Positions 52,009-60,510 of a stretch of 64,000 bases of DNA are shown here, piece by piece. Numbering within the stretch: the stretch's first letter is position 1; each line of letters begins with the position of its first letter. Location of the stretch: the NCBI GenBank assembly GCA_037189645.1, contig JBBCIY010000010.1, forward strand, positions 141,650 through 205,649, in the 5' to 3' direction. The notes below the pieces were generated by a model. It ran no database searches and had not been told where the DNA came from. It saw only the letters and a program-made list of their open reading frames with translations. The DNA comes from Taishania sp037189645 (GTDB lineage: Bacteria > Bacteroidota > Bacteroidia > Flavobacteriales_D > Crocinitomicaceae). Position numbers and translations under genes: made by a program.

Positions 52009-53295
52009 TTACTTTTTAAGCAACGCTTTCACAAAATTAGGAGTTGCAAAACTTGCTTTATGAATATCTGAATTGTAATACCTTAATTCTTTTTCAGCTA
52101 CAAACGCATCAATTGAAGCATCATTTGTAACAGCCTTTGGAGAAATTCCTCCTTTCAGACCATACTGGAAGCTCCACATTCCTGTTGGATAAGTCGGAAC
52201 GTAGAACAGGGAAACAGGTGCGTTTTCTTTCCCGAAAATATCCTGTAACGTATGATTCAGCTCGGAAAATGCTTTCTCGTTGAATTTAGGCGATTCTCCC
52301 TGAGCAACAAGAAGGCCTCCGTCTTTCAACGCATTGTAACAGTTTGTATAGAATTCCACCGAAAACAATCCTTCGGCAGGACCTACCGGGTCAGAACCGT
52401 CTACAATGATGATGTCATACGACTGAGGAGCGGCATCTTTTACGAAAGCAATTCCGTCGGCAACATGCAGTTCCAGCTTCGGATGATCGAAAGCAGCGGC
52501 AATTTCCGGCAAGTGCTCTTTACACGCTTTGATCACTTCACCGTCTATTTCGACCATTGTTACTTTTTCCACTCCTTCATGGCGAAGAATCTCTCTTACC
52601 GTACCGCCGTCTCCCCCACCGATCACAAGGATATTCTTAGCATTTCCGTGGGTAAATAACGCTGGATGGGAGATCATCTCATGGTAATGGAACTCATCGT
52701 TGATCGTTGTCATCACCATGTCGTCCAATGCCAGCATCTTCCCGTATTTGGTAGATTCCAGGATACGAACACGCTGGTACGGCGATTGTACGTCGAAGAA
52801 CACTTCCCCCGTGAAACGTAAGGAAAGCGCCTGGTCTTCGTCTTTGTCTGTAAACCATACATTTCGTGTGTAAAAATCCGGGTTTCTCCATTCCGCAGCT
52901 CTTTCACGCATGGTTGTCATATCGAAATCATTACGTGTCAACAAGTTTACCGAACCTCTCTTCATTTCCAGGGCAGAATACGATTTTGACTTGAAACACT
53001 CTTTCAGGTAGTCAAATGAAATCCATGCGTCCATTTCCCCACATGTAAACAAGTCAACAGCAGCATATCCGTATTCCGGCCATGTATGTATGGCCAAATG
53101 GCTTTCTTGGATAACCACTACACCAGAAACTCCGTATGGAGAAAAATGGTGAAATGTTGAGTTAATGACCGTTGCTCCAGCCTTTCTTGCTGCATCAACC
53201 ATATCACGCTCAATTGTCGCCACATCATTCATAATGTGCGGATCACAGTTCATAAACTCTACGAGGATATGATTCCCAAGTGCTACGTTACTCAT
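52009..53295 (-). CDS. S-adenosylmethionine decarboxylase-spermidine synthase fusion
   Basis: A 428-residue fusion. Residues about 1-120 are a prokaryotic-type AdoMet decarboxylase proenzyme: GNHILVEFMNCD, then ESHLAIHTWPE with the self-cleavage Ser65 that becomes the pyruvoyl group. Residues about 140-428 are spermidine synthase (SpeE): VWFTDKDEDQALSL, VIGGGDGGTVREIL, IIVDGSDPVGPAEGLF. One polypeptide thus makes decarboxylated AdoMet and uses it as the aminopropyl donor. After self-processing the SpeE part would stay attached to the alpha chain. A TATTTTTG element lies at 53335-53328 (minus). Confidence 0.92.
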   Translation of the reverse strand: MSNVALGNHILVEFMNCDPHIMNDVATIERDMVDAARKAGATVINSTFHHFSPYGVSGVVVIQESHLAIHTWPEYGYAAVDLFTCGEMDAWISFDYLKECFKSKSYSALEMKRGSVNLLTRNDFDMTTMRERAAEWRNPDFYTRNVWFTDKDEDQALSLRFTGEVFFDVQSPYQRVRILESTKYGKMLALDDMVMTTINDEFHYHEMISHPALFTHGNAKNILVIGGGDGGTVREILRHEGVEKVTMVEIDGEVIKACKEHLPEIAAAFDHPKLELHVADGIAFVKDAAPQSYDIIIVDGSDPVGPAEGLFSVEFYTNCYNALKDGGLLVAQGESPKFNEKAFSELNHTLQDIFGKENAPVSLFYVPTYPTGMWSFQYGLKGGISPKAVTNDASIDAFVAEKELRYYNSDIHKASFATPNFVKALLKK

Positions 53296-53434
53296 TTTTC
53301 CTATTGATAAATTTTAAAATTAGAGGGCAAAAATAGTGTATTTTAACGACTTTGGGTTATTTTTTAGTTAAATAAACATTACAATTCAGCACCGCGCAAC
53401 AAGATTAAATTCGATTTCCGGGTTGCATGCCAAT

Positions 53435-53446
53435 ACGCGAAGACGC
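53435..53446 (+). repeat. short repeat copy 1 flanking the GxxExxY gene
   Basis: ACGCGAAGACGC differs by two bases from ACGCCAAGACGT at 54001-54012 in the same orientation. The two flank the GxxExxY gene at 53533-53910. Confidence 0.45.
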
Positions 53447-53532
53447 AGTTTAGTTTTATACTTACTTTGCGGGTCTGCGACTTTGTGGGAAAAATCATTT
53501 CCCATATCATCAAAAACTGCCACATGAGCAAC

Positions 53533-53910
53533 CTATAATCCATTTACAATTCTTGTGACACCTTCTCTCATCAACGCTTCGTTAAAATTTATCAGTAACC
53601 CGAGCTTTAACCGTGTAATCTTTAAATACGTCAGTAGCTGTTTTTTATGTACTAGTGCAATTTGCGAAACAGATTTTATCTCAATGATCACCTTACCCTC
53701 CACGATCAAATCTGCACGGAATCCAACATCCATTCTTAAATCTTTCCAAAAAACAGGAATAGCTTTCTGTCTCTCAACATTCAATCCTCTTAATTGTAAT
53801 TCATAAGCAAGTATTTCTTCATAAACAGATTCAAACAAACCTGGTCCCAATGTCAGATGAATTTTGTAAGAAGTATCAACAATGATTTTTGCCAGTTCAT
53901 TTTCAGTCAT
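53533..53910 (-). CDS. GxxExxY protein
   Basis: A 125-residue protein of the GxxExxY family, named for the motif GLFESVY (24-30). The PD-(D/E)xK-like core is visible: VGFRADLIVEGKVIIEIKS, with Asp, Glu-x-Lys. The biochemical role is not established. TATTTTTA lies exactly 4 nt before the ATG (a near-consensus -7 element in leaderless geometry). The gene is bracketed by short ACGCnAAGACGy repeats and by GC-rich patches unlike the surrounding AT-rich DNA, which suggests insertion as a cassette. Confidence 0.85.
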   Translation of the reverse strand: MTENELAKIIVDTSYKIHLTLGPGLFESVYEEILAYELQLRGLNVERQKAIPVFWKDLRMDVGFRADLIVEGKVIIEIKSVSQIALVHKKQLLTYLKITRLKLGLLINFNEALMREGVTRIVNGL

Positions 53911-54000
53911 CTAATAAAAATAATGTATTTTTTTGAACATTCAGCAGCTTAAACGGAATATTTTATGGTCGTAAACAAACTTAACGTTTATGCACATTAC

Positions 54001-54012
54001 ACGCCAAGACGT
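54001..54012 (+). repeat. short repeat copy 2 flanking the GxxExxY gene
   Basis: ACGCCAAGACGT, second copy of the flanking motif described at 53435; a GC-rich tail (GAAGGCGCAACG) follows. Confidence 0.45.
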
Positions 54013-54056
54013 GAAGGCGCAACGTACAGCGTTTTTTCTTTTCAACAAGCTTCTGC

Positions 54057-54698
54057 CTACGTATGAAAAAATGAAAATTCTTTCGAATCATATACTTCCT
54101 CAAATAAATGCGGGTAGTGTGATTGCATCTCACTGTTCATCAATTCCACCGGAACGTCATCGAAATCTCCATAAAAATGAACGTATTCCATAAATTGCTG
54201 ACCGCCCTCAAACTCCTGGAACATGGAATCCGTTTTACCACCCCATTCCAGCGGAGCGACCCGGTTGATCCGGCATACTTTCCGGTCAAAGGCGGGAGTG
54301 CATTTTACCCATTTCCCACCCAGGAAAAGGGAGACATAACCGTGAAAAACGATCTCTTTTTTACGAAGGTACCTTTCCAGCTTATCTGTACCGATGTGGT
54401 TCACAACAATTGCGTATCCCAGACCGGCAGGAATTCCCGCTTTTCTCGCACATGCAGCCAGGACAATGGCCTTCTCAACACACCACGCCCGTTTCTGTGA
54501 AAGGATAGTTGAAGCGGTCAATGCTTCCGGACGCAAATCCAGGTGAAAAGGATCATACAGAAATGCATCCCTCACCAGATAGTATAACTGAACAGCAATT
54601 TCAGTATGGTTACCAGCAGGATTTACTCCTTCCAGGAATTCATCAAATGAAGGGTGTGAATAATTTAAAAATGACGTTTCCCGTAAAAAATTTTCCAT
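54057..54698 (-). CDS. transglutaminase-like protein
   Basis: A 213-residue protein of the transglutaminase/protease-like superfamily. The triad is visible: Cys73 in RAWCVEKA, His119 in VFHGYVS and Asp138 in TPAFDRK. There is no signal peptide. The short form is common in bacteria, with proteolytic or unknown function. It is divergent from the 54743 membrane-protein gene with 44 bp between start codons. Confidence 0.82.
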   Translation of the reverse strand: MENFLRETSFLNYSHPSFDEFLEGVNPAGNHTEIAVQLYYLVRDAFLYDPFHLDLRPEALTASTILSQKRAWCVEKAIVLAACARKAGIPAGLGYAIVVNHIGTDKLERYLRKKEIVFHGYVSLFLGGKWVKCTPAFDRKVCRINRVAPLEWGGKTDSMFQEFEGGQQFMEYVHFYGDFDDVPVELMNSEMQSHYPHLFEEVYDSKEFSFFHT

Positions 54699-54715
54699 TT
54701 TGATCTGCTTTGAGC

Positions 54716-54723
54716 TATTTTTG
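54716..54723 (+). promoter_or_regulatory. -7 element of the 54743 gene
   Basis: TATTTTTG at 54716-54723 matches TAnnTTTG and gives a 19-nt leader. Confidence 0.5.
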
Positions 54724-54742
54724 CGTGAGCGATTAAACGATC

Positions 54743-55336
54743 ATGACAACTCAGGAAGAAACAAATATAGCAAACAATCAATCACAGATGTTCCGGCCGC
54801 ACCTGAAACGGGCAAAAAACGTCATCCTCGGTGAAGAAAACCCGAATGTTTTCTCACAAGTTGTCTTTTATACCGGAATATTGGGAACGTTCATCTTCGG
54901 AATCTGGAGCTCCATTTCGTATCTCATCCTTAAAAATCCTTTGTATCTCAAACAGCACAAGCAGGTTGATGTGGAGGCAATTGTGGAATTAAGAGGGCGC
55001 GAACTGGGATATGAAGGTGATTCATTTTTCAGGCACCTTGAGCTATTTCATCTCAGCTCAACCGGGATCTGGCTATGTGTCCTGATCGGATTCATATTCC
55101 TGTGGCGGAAAAAGAAGTGGTCTGCCTACGTCATTATCGGCGGGCTGGTTGTCTATTGCGCGCTAATGCTGTTCTTCCTCGGCCCGACTTATTTCGTAGA
55201 GGATACAACGCTGTTTGATAAGCTGTCTCTATTGATCCTGTTTCTGTTGGTGCTCATTCATCACTTTGTGACGGGAAATAAAAAGAACGAAATCCCGGAG
55301 GAAGAAACGGAAGAAGGAATAGAGGAAGAAGTATAA
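54743..55336 (+). CDS. membrane protein of unknown function
   Basis: A 197-residue protein with an N-terminal cytosolic stretch of about 38 residues. About four membrane helices follow (IFGIWSSISYLIL, IWLCVLIGFIFLW, VIIGGLVVYCALMLFFLG, LSLLILFLLVLIHHF), then a very acidic tail (EEETEEGIEEEV). I recognise no family. It is divergent from the transglutaminase gene and convergent with the metal locus; the gap 55337-55450 holds nothing I can name. Confidence 0.72.
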   Translation: MTTQEETNIANNQSQMFRPHLKRAKNVILGEENPNVFSQVVFYTGILGTFIFGIWSSISYLILKNPLYLKQHKQVDVEAIVELRGRELGYEGDSFFRHLELFHLSSTGIWLCVLIGFIFLWRKKKWSAYVIIGGLVVYCALMLFFLGPTYFVEDTTLFDKLSLLILFLLVLIHHFVTGNKKNEIPEEETEEGIEEEV

Positions 55337-55450
55337 GTCCGATTTCAATGAATGTCCTCCCGGATGTTACCTGGTCATTTAATACCTGTCTGTATCTACT
55401 GGTTTGTTAAGCGGAGCCGGAACCGACCCCGCCTGTCAAACGTATGGTCA

Positions 55451-55666
55451 TCAATGTTCGTGGCAGTGAACTTCGTACGTTACCCCATCTACGGCATAAC
55501 CACTTTTTTCCAGCGCTTCCAGGTCGTCCCCGCATTTCTTGCCCAGTTCGACTTCCTGTCCGTTAAAGTCATAATGACATTCATGGCACTCTTCTTTTTT
55601 GCATGAAGCAAACACCAGCATGATCGCCGCTCCGGCAATCACTGCTCCCAACCGATTTGTTTTCAT
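55451..55666 (-). CDS. small Cys/His-rich lipoprotein, last gene of the metal locus
   Basis: A 71-residue lipoprotein. Lipobox Cys22 (LVFASC) is followed at once by KKEECHECHYD, and the protein ends CHEH. Five Cys and four His in 50 mature residues suggest metal binding at the membrane. The ATG at 55666 begins 1 nt after the stop of the TonB receptor gene, so it is co-translated. The ORF extends four codons further (MLSN), overlapping the receptor gene. Family unknown. Confidence 0.75.
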   Translation of the reverse strand: MKTNRLGAVIAGAAIMLVFASCKKEECHECHYDFNGQEVELGKKCGDDLEALEKSGYAVDGVTYEVHCHEH

Positions 55667-55667
55667 A

Positions 55668-57902
55668 TTACTTAACATTTAAATTGATTACTAATTTGAC
55701 ATAATAAGACCTCCCCGGGTTATATAGCCCCAGTGTCTTTAACCGTGACAGGTGGTTGATGTACGTCGTATTCGTAAGATTACGTACACCAAACTGCAAT
55801 TGTAACGGTATTTTTGAAGCAACGGAACATTGCATCCCCAGGTCAAGCACACCGTAGTCAACAGAAGTAGTTTCAAACTGTGATACCGTCTTCTGGGGGA
55901 GATAATAAGCATATTGAAGCACCACATTGTCGATCCTGAACCTGCTTTTCATCTCAAACCGCGCAATGACCGAATTGTTCCACCGAGGTTGTGGAATCAG
56001 TGAATATGCATCTGTATTCTGCGCAAACATTGCCAGGTGCGAAAACGTACTTTCGAAGTGCAGGATGTGCGCAAAATGCGGATGCCAGTGTATACCTAAA
56101 TCGGCTCCGGCCTGTAAAACAGGCGTGTTTGTCTGCCTGTAATAAAATACCTGCACACCATTGATGAACGAATCCTGCGGCTGAACGAAAATGTAGTTCT
56201 GGATACCGTTTACAAACGGGTTCACCACCAGTGATAAGTGTTCACCTGTATATTCGTATGAAAGATCCAGCTGTACCGCTTTTTCCGTCTTCAGGTTCAC
56301 GTCTCCGATTTCATACCGGAACGTTCCGTGGTGCACTCCCCGGGATAACAGCTCAGACAAATGAGGAATCCGGAACCCGGTCGTTGCATTCAGACGAAAG
56401 ATGTGCTTTTTGGATACCGAGTAACTGGCACCAAGGGAGAAGTTATACCCGGCATACGTTCTGGAAAAAGGCTGTGTAAATTTTGAATCAGGTGAAGATG
56501 AAATGGTCCGCACATCCGCCCGCGCACCTCCCTGGAGCCTCCATTTGTCTTTCATCCAGCCTACCAGGAAATAAGCTCCATTATCATTCTGGCGGGCATT
56601 CGGAACGAGGCGGTCCTCCGCTTTCGGATTGTTTTGCTGGACCAGGTACATTCCCTGCAGACCGTATGTAAGTACGATGTTATTCTTCAACCTCGATTCC
56701 ACGTTGAGTTTATAGGGTAAATTGAATGTATTGATCAATAAATGCGGAACTGTTACTTTTTCATCATGCTCAATGAGCTGGTTCATCGTAAATGCTGTCA
56801 GCAGCTGAATCGTATGTTTTGACAACACCAGCTTATTTTCCCACGAAGCAATATGATTGCTCAGGTACTGCACCGGCAGCGTCTTTTTTCTCAACTGTGA
56901 TTCCGACAGGAAATCAGCCATTTCAGCAACGGAATCATGTGTGTGTCCCGGGATTCCAAGTGTGGATGACGACCAGTCATAACGGATATTTCCAACCCAT
57001 TTTCCATGATGCCAGCCCAGCCCGAACTTTGCATTTGCATCCCGGAACCGGGAATTTTTCACAAAACGTCCGTCGGGAACCTGGTAATCGGCATGAGATG
57101 CAAAACGTCCTCCGGCAAGGATCTTCAGATTTTTTGTCGCTCCATTATAGATCAATGAGCTGGCTGTTCCCATGGTGTTGCTTTCAAACTGGGAAGATGC
57201 CGTGATCCGGTGCGTCCCCTGGTTCTCATAGTGTTCATTTGACAAGTACAGGACTCCTCCCAGTGCATCCGCGCCATATTGCAGGGAAGCCGGCCCTTTC
57301 AGCACTTCTACTGTCTCAATTCCCAGCTCACTGATTCCCATTCCGTGATCTCCTCCCCACTGCTGTCCTTCCATCCGGACGCCATTCAGCAATGTCAGTA
57401 CCCGGACTCCCTGAAGTCCCCGGATAACAGGCTTCGAAATTCCCAGACCGGTAGATGAATTGTAAACTCCCGGAATTCCTTCCAGCAGCTGCCCCAGGGA
57501 AGCCTTTGGAAGCTCATTCAGCTCTTTTACGGATTTCAATTCAACATAGCTCACACTATTCCGCTTCAGTTCGTTTCCTGAAGCCGTCACGGTGACTTCG
57601 TCTATTTCCAGGTGAATGGCTTCCAGCAGCACCGTAATGTTTTCCCGGGTACTGACCTCTTTCGAAACGGCTTCATAACCTGCGGCGGCAGCCCGGAGAT
57701 GAATGGTTTCAGGAAACCTCCCTTTTATCGTGAATTTCCCGTTTTCATCGCATTGTACCGCTGTATGAAAATCAACCAGCGTGACCCGGGCAAACGGAAC
57801 CCCTTCTTTTGTCTCAACATCCACTACTTCTCCCTGGATGGATTGAGTATATGCCCTGAATCCCGTTAAAAGGATAACAGTGCAAATAAAATATTTAAAC
57901 AT
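55668..57902 (-). CDS. TonB-dependent receptor with CarboxypepD_reg-like N-terminus, probable metal uptake
   Basis: A 744-residue outer-membrane receptor: signal peptide (ending RAYTQ), an Ig-like CarboxypepD_reg domain (about 20-100, SIQGEVVDVETKEGVPFARV), a plug domain (LLEGIPGVYNSSTGLG, VIRGLQGVRVLTLLNGVRMEG) and a 22-strand barrel ending VKLVINLNVK. GVHHGTFRYEIGD is shared with the receptor at 58363 and is seen in ZnuD-like zinc receptors as I recall them. His-rich HWHPHFAHILHFESTFSH lies in a late strand/loop. Substrate is inferred to be zinc or a zinc complex. Confidence 0.87.
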   Translation of the reverse strand: MFKYFICTVILLTGFRAYTQSIQGEVVDVETKEGVPFARVTLVDFHTAVQCDENGKFTIKGRFPETIHLRAAAAGYEAVSKEVSTRENITVLLEAIHLEIDEVTVTASGNELKRNSVSYVELKSVKELNELPKASLGQLLEGIPGVYNSSTGLGISKPVIRGLQGVRVLTLLNGVRMEGQQWGGDHGMGISELGIETVEVLKGPASLQYGADALGGVLYLSNEHYENQGTHRITASSQFESNTMGTASSLIYNGATKNLKILAGGRFASHADYQVPDGRFVKNSRFRDANAKFGLGWHHGKWVGNIRYDWSSSTLGIPGHTHDSVAEMADFLSESQLRKKTLPVQYLSNHIASWENKLVLSKHTIQLLTAFTMNQLIEHDEKVTVPHLLINTFNLPYKLNVESRLKNNIVLTYGLQGMYLVQQNNPKAEDRLVPNARQNDNGAYFLVGWMKDKWRLQGGARADVRTISSSPDSKFTQPFSRTYAGYNFSLGASYSVSKKHIFRLNATTGFRIPHLSELLSRGVHHGTFRYEIGDVNLKTEKAVQLDLSYEYTGEHLSLVVNPFVNGIQNYIFVQPQDSFINGVQVFYYRQTNTPVLQAGADLGIHWHPHFAHILHFESTFSHLAMFAQNTDAYSLIPQPRWNNSVIARFEMKSRFRIDNVVLQYAYYLPQKTVSQFETTSVDYGVLDLGMQCSVASKIPLQLQFGVRNLTNTTYINHLSRLKTLGLYNPGRSYYVKLVINLNVK

Positions 57903-57970
57903 AATTACCTGTTAGAATGATACACGAATGCATTTGTACAGCCACAAAATCATTGCGGCTTTACAAGGAA

Positions 57971-58291
57971 TCAACTACAAAGATGCATCGCGGCCGGAGG
58001 GCCTCTTAAAGACAGGTTGGATACTTCCTGCAGCTCAATCAAGGCAACAGCGACCGCAGGAGCAATGTAATTATTGGAAAACGGAAAATTAAACTGGAAA
58101 CTGACAGGTGTCAGTGCAGGCTGTAGTGTGAAATCACATACGTAGCAGCCTTCGTCCGTATCGGGGTGATCGTGCTGGTCATCGTGCTTACACGCCTTTT
58201 CTGTTCCGGCATGATGATGCCAGATGGCCCTCGGAGTAAGGATCACAGCAAAAGCAAAAAGCAATAAATATGTCAGTAACCGCTGATTCAC
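57971..58291 (-). CDS. His/Cys-rich exported protein with GTG start, metal locus
   Basis: A 106-residue protein. A hydrophobic N-terminus (RLLTYLLLFAFAVILTP) is a signal or membrane anchor. A metal-binding stretch follows (HHHAGTEKACKHDDQHDHP and GCYVC), and it ends near SLRGPPA. The GTG at 58291 is preferred: TATATTTG (58303-58296, minus) ends exactly 4 nt before it, and the signal peptide starts just after. The frame also extends to an ATG at 58363 overlapping the TonB receptor stop (TAATG), which would add a poorly fitting 24-residue leader. Function unknown; a metal-buffering role is inferred. Confidence 0.72.
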   Translation of the reverse strand: MNQRLLTYLLLFAFAVILTPRAIWHHHAGTEKACKHDDQHDHPDTDEGCYVCDFTLQPALTPVSFQFNFPFSNNYIAPAVAVALIELQEVSNLSLRGPPAAMHLCS

Positions 58292-58295
58292 TACG

Positions 58296-58303
58296 CAAAT
58301 ATA
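58296..58303 (-). promoter_or_regulatory. internal -7 element deciding the GTG start of the 57971 gene
   Basis: TATATTTG on the minus strand is followed by CGTA and then GTG at 58291. The position inside the operon suggests a second, leaderless transcript for the downstream metal genes. A TTTG lies only 14 bp upstream of it, so no well-spaced -33 element is seen. Confidence 0.5.
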
Positions 58304-58362
58304 ATTGATTTTGGAGACAAACAGGCGGGATTCCGGCAATTTAACACCAGACCCCGCCAACA

Positions 58363-60492
58363 TTAATTGAATTCGTATCGCAACGTAATATTGACAGTGA
58401 TTCCCTGCTCCGGTAAGTTCAAAATCCGGTAACGACTCATGTTGTTAAGGTATTTCGTATTGGTGAGGTTACGGACCTGGACACTCAATCCCAACCTGTT
58501 TTTACCCAATGTGAACGTATTTCCCGCTGTAAAATGAAGCAGAAAATAGCCATTTGCAGGAGGTTCATTGATATCCGTCCTGTTCTGGGCAGCATAATAG
58601 TGCCCGATAAAAATAAAGTGTGTATTCCGGAGCCAATCCGCTTTGAAAGCTGGTTTGAATTCCAGCTCTTCCCGAACGGAAAAAGGAGGAGTAAACGGTA
58701 ACGGCATTGATAAATCCAGGTTTTCGTTGTAAACATATTCCACTCCTAAGTCATTGGAAAGCCACGGCAAGACCTTCCAACTTGTACTGAATTCCGCTCC
58801 GGCAAATACAGCTCTTCCCTGTGTGTACTGATAAATTTGTCCTGCATCCGGCAAAGGAGAAAATTTGGAGGACGGACGCAGGTAGATGTAGTTATCAAAG
58901 TAATTAGCGAATGGAGAAACAGAAACAACCAGTTTTCTTCCGCTGTAGTGATAATTCAGGTTCAGCATATACCCTCTTTCCGAACGCAGGGATGAGTCTC
59001 CCATCTCATGGCGGAATGTACCGTGATGCACACCGTTGGACGTCAGTTCGACGATCGTCGGCACACGGAAAGCCGATCCCAGATCTACTTTTAAATCTGA
59101 GCTTGTATTGATCGCAAAACGCATCCCTGCCGAACCGCTGACATTGAAATACGATTCGCTGACAGAAGGGCTTCGCTGCTGGTAACCGGTCAGTTCTCCG
59201 CTTTCATCATAGAGTGCAATAAATGAACGCTGCGCCTGTTGATACGCTCCGTCAAAACGGATTCCTGACGAGAACATCCACCTGCCGGAAGCCGAATATT
59301 CCGCGTATGCGTTCACTCCTCCGAGCACTGTCATAAAATCCGGAACCAGGAACTCATATCCTCCCCGTTTGTTTTGCTGCAGCTGCATATTCAGACCGGA
59401 GAGCACTTTCCATTTTCCCGAAGAGAACAAAGGTGTGCGGATGTTTGCTGTCCATGTCTGAAGCTCCAGTTGCAACGCCAGGTTTCCTTCAGGAGCAGGC
59501 CCCTGTCCATGCGCATGAGGAAGCGATAACTCCTGCCGGTTGTTGTTCTGGTATCCTGCATCTATTTCCAAAAACCCGTTTCTGGTCTTTAGCTGCGTGT
59601 TGGAAACAACTTTAAAATGGTTGATAACCTGTTTGGGCAGGTCAATGGAACGGTTGTCCCCGTCGTCGGTCAGCAAATACGCTTTTGGCGTGCCGAACGC
59701 TCCGATGAAAAACCCGGCATTCTGATGCACATTCGATACATAAATGCTTGTTTTCCCCCAGTCTCTCCTGATCCCAGCCAGCCCGGAAAGATTCAGGTCA
59801 TTGCCCGCAGTATTCTTTAAACGGCTGTTGTAAATCGGCAGGATGTAACTATTGTATGTGAATTCTTCTGCCGGAACCCTGTAATCGGCAAAATCCTGGT
59901 ACGTAATACGGAAATCAGTAAAAATATCATTCCTGTTATTCCGGATCGCAACGCTCGTCCCGAACAGGTCATTATTGGATTTGTAATTCAAGATCGCTTC
60001 TGCTTTAAAAGTATTTACCGGAAGCACCGGTGCAGGAAGGATATTGATCACACCTCCGATCCCATCCGATCCATATAGTAATGAAACAGGACCTTTGATC
60101 ACTTCCAGCTGATGAACATTATACTGGTCGATCTCCAGCCCGTGATCCAGCCCCCATTGCTGCCCTTCCTGCTTGATACCGTATTCATTGACAATGATCC
60201 GGTTGAGCGACAATCCCCTGATCACCGGCTTCGCAATTCCCGTACCCGTATTAATGGAGCTCAGTCCGGGAATCCTTTCCAGAGAACCCGCCAGTGTATT
60301 TCCCTGGTATTTCAACAGGTCATCACAACTGATGTGGATGTAATCCAGGGTTTTCAAGATAGGAATGTACTGCCTCGAAGCCACCACGCTGATCTCTTCC
60401 ATGTAATGAAGCGAGTCATCCGGTTCTTCCTGGGCAGATAAGCTCCACGCGAGAAAGACCGAAAAGATGAGAAATAAGGTGTTTTTTTCCAC
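58363..60492 (-). CDS. TonB-dependent receptor, probable zinc uptake
   Basis: A 709-residue outer-membrane receptor without a CarboxypepD_reg domain. It has a signal peptide (FLIFSVFLAWSLSAQ), a TonB box-like EISVVASRQ, a plug domain (LERIPGLSSINTGTGIAKPVIRG) and a barrel ending TLRYEFN. The barrel contains GVHHGTFRHEMGD and a His-rich loop SLPHAHGQGPAPEGN, similar to ZnuD-type receptors. It lies 18 bp after the DUF4625 lipoprotein gene. The Fur/Zur-type operator upstream of the operon supports a metal-limitation response. Confidence 0.87.
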   Translation of the reverse strand: MEKNTLFLIFSVFLAWSLSAQEEPDDSLHYMEEISVVASRQYIPILKTLDYIHISCDDLLKYQGNTLAGSLERIPGLSSINTGTGIAKPVIRGLSLNRIIVNEYGIKQEGQQWGLDHGLEIDQYNVHQLEVIKGPVSLLYGSDGIGGVINILPAPVLPVNTFKAEAILNYKSNNDLFGTSVAIRNNRNDIFTDFRITYQDFADYRVPAEEFTYNSYILPIYNSRLKNTAGNDLNLSGLAGIRRDWGKTSIYVSNVHQNAGFFIGAFGTPKAYLLTDDGDNRSIDLPKQVINHFKVVSNTQLKTRNGFLEIDAGYQNNNRQELSLPHAHGQGPAPEGNLALQLELQTWTANIRTPLFSSGKWKVLSGLNMQLQQNKRGGYEFLVPDFMTVLGGVNAYAEYSASGRWMFSSGIRFDGAYQQAQRSFIALYDESGELTGYQQRSPSVSESYFNVSGSAGMRFAINTSSDLKVDLGSAFRVPTIVELTSNGVHHGTFRHEMGDSSLRSERGYMLNLNYHYSGRKLVVSVSPFANYFDNYIYLRPSSKFSPLPDAGQIYQYTQGRAVFAGAEFSTSWKVLPWLSNDLGVEYVYNENLDLSMPLPFTPPFSVREELEFKPAFKADWLRNTHFIFIGHYYAAQNRTDINEPPANGYFLLHFTAGNTFTLGKNRLGLSVQVRNLTNTKYLNNMSRYRILNLPEQGITVNITLRYEFN

Positions 60493-60510
60493 GTCTGCCT
60501 GATTTCGCTG

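Noticed and set aside
55337..55450. Gap between convergent genes searched for a small gene or terminator
   Set aside because: An 84-codon plus-strand frame here runs antisense through the small lipoprotein gene and has no protein-like features; no convincing hairpin was seen.
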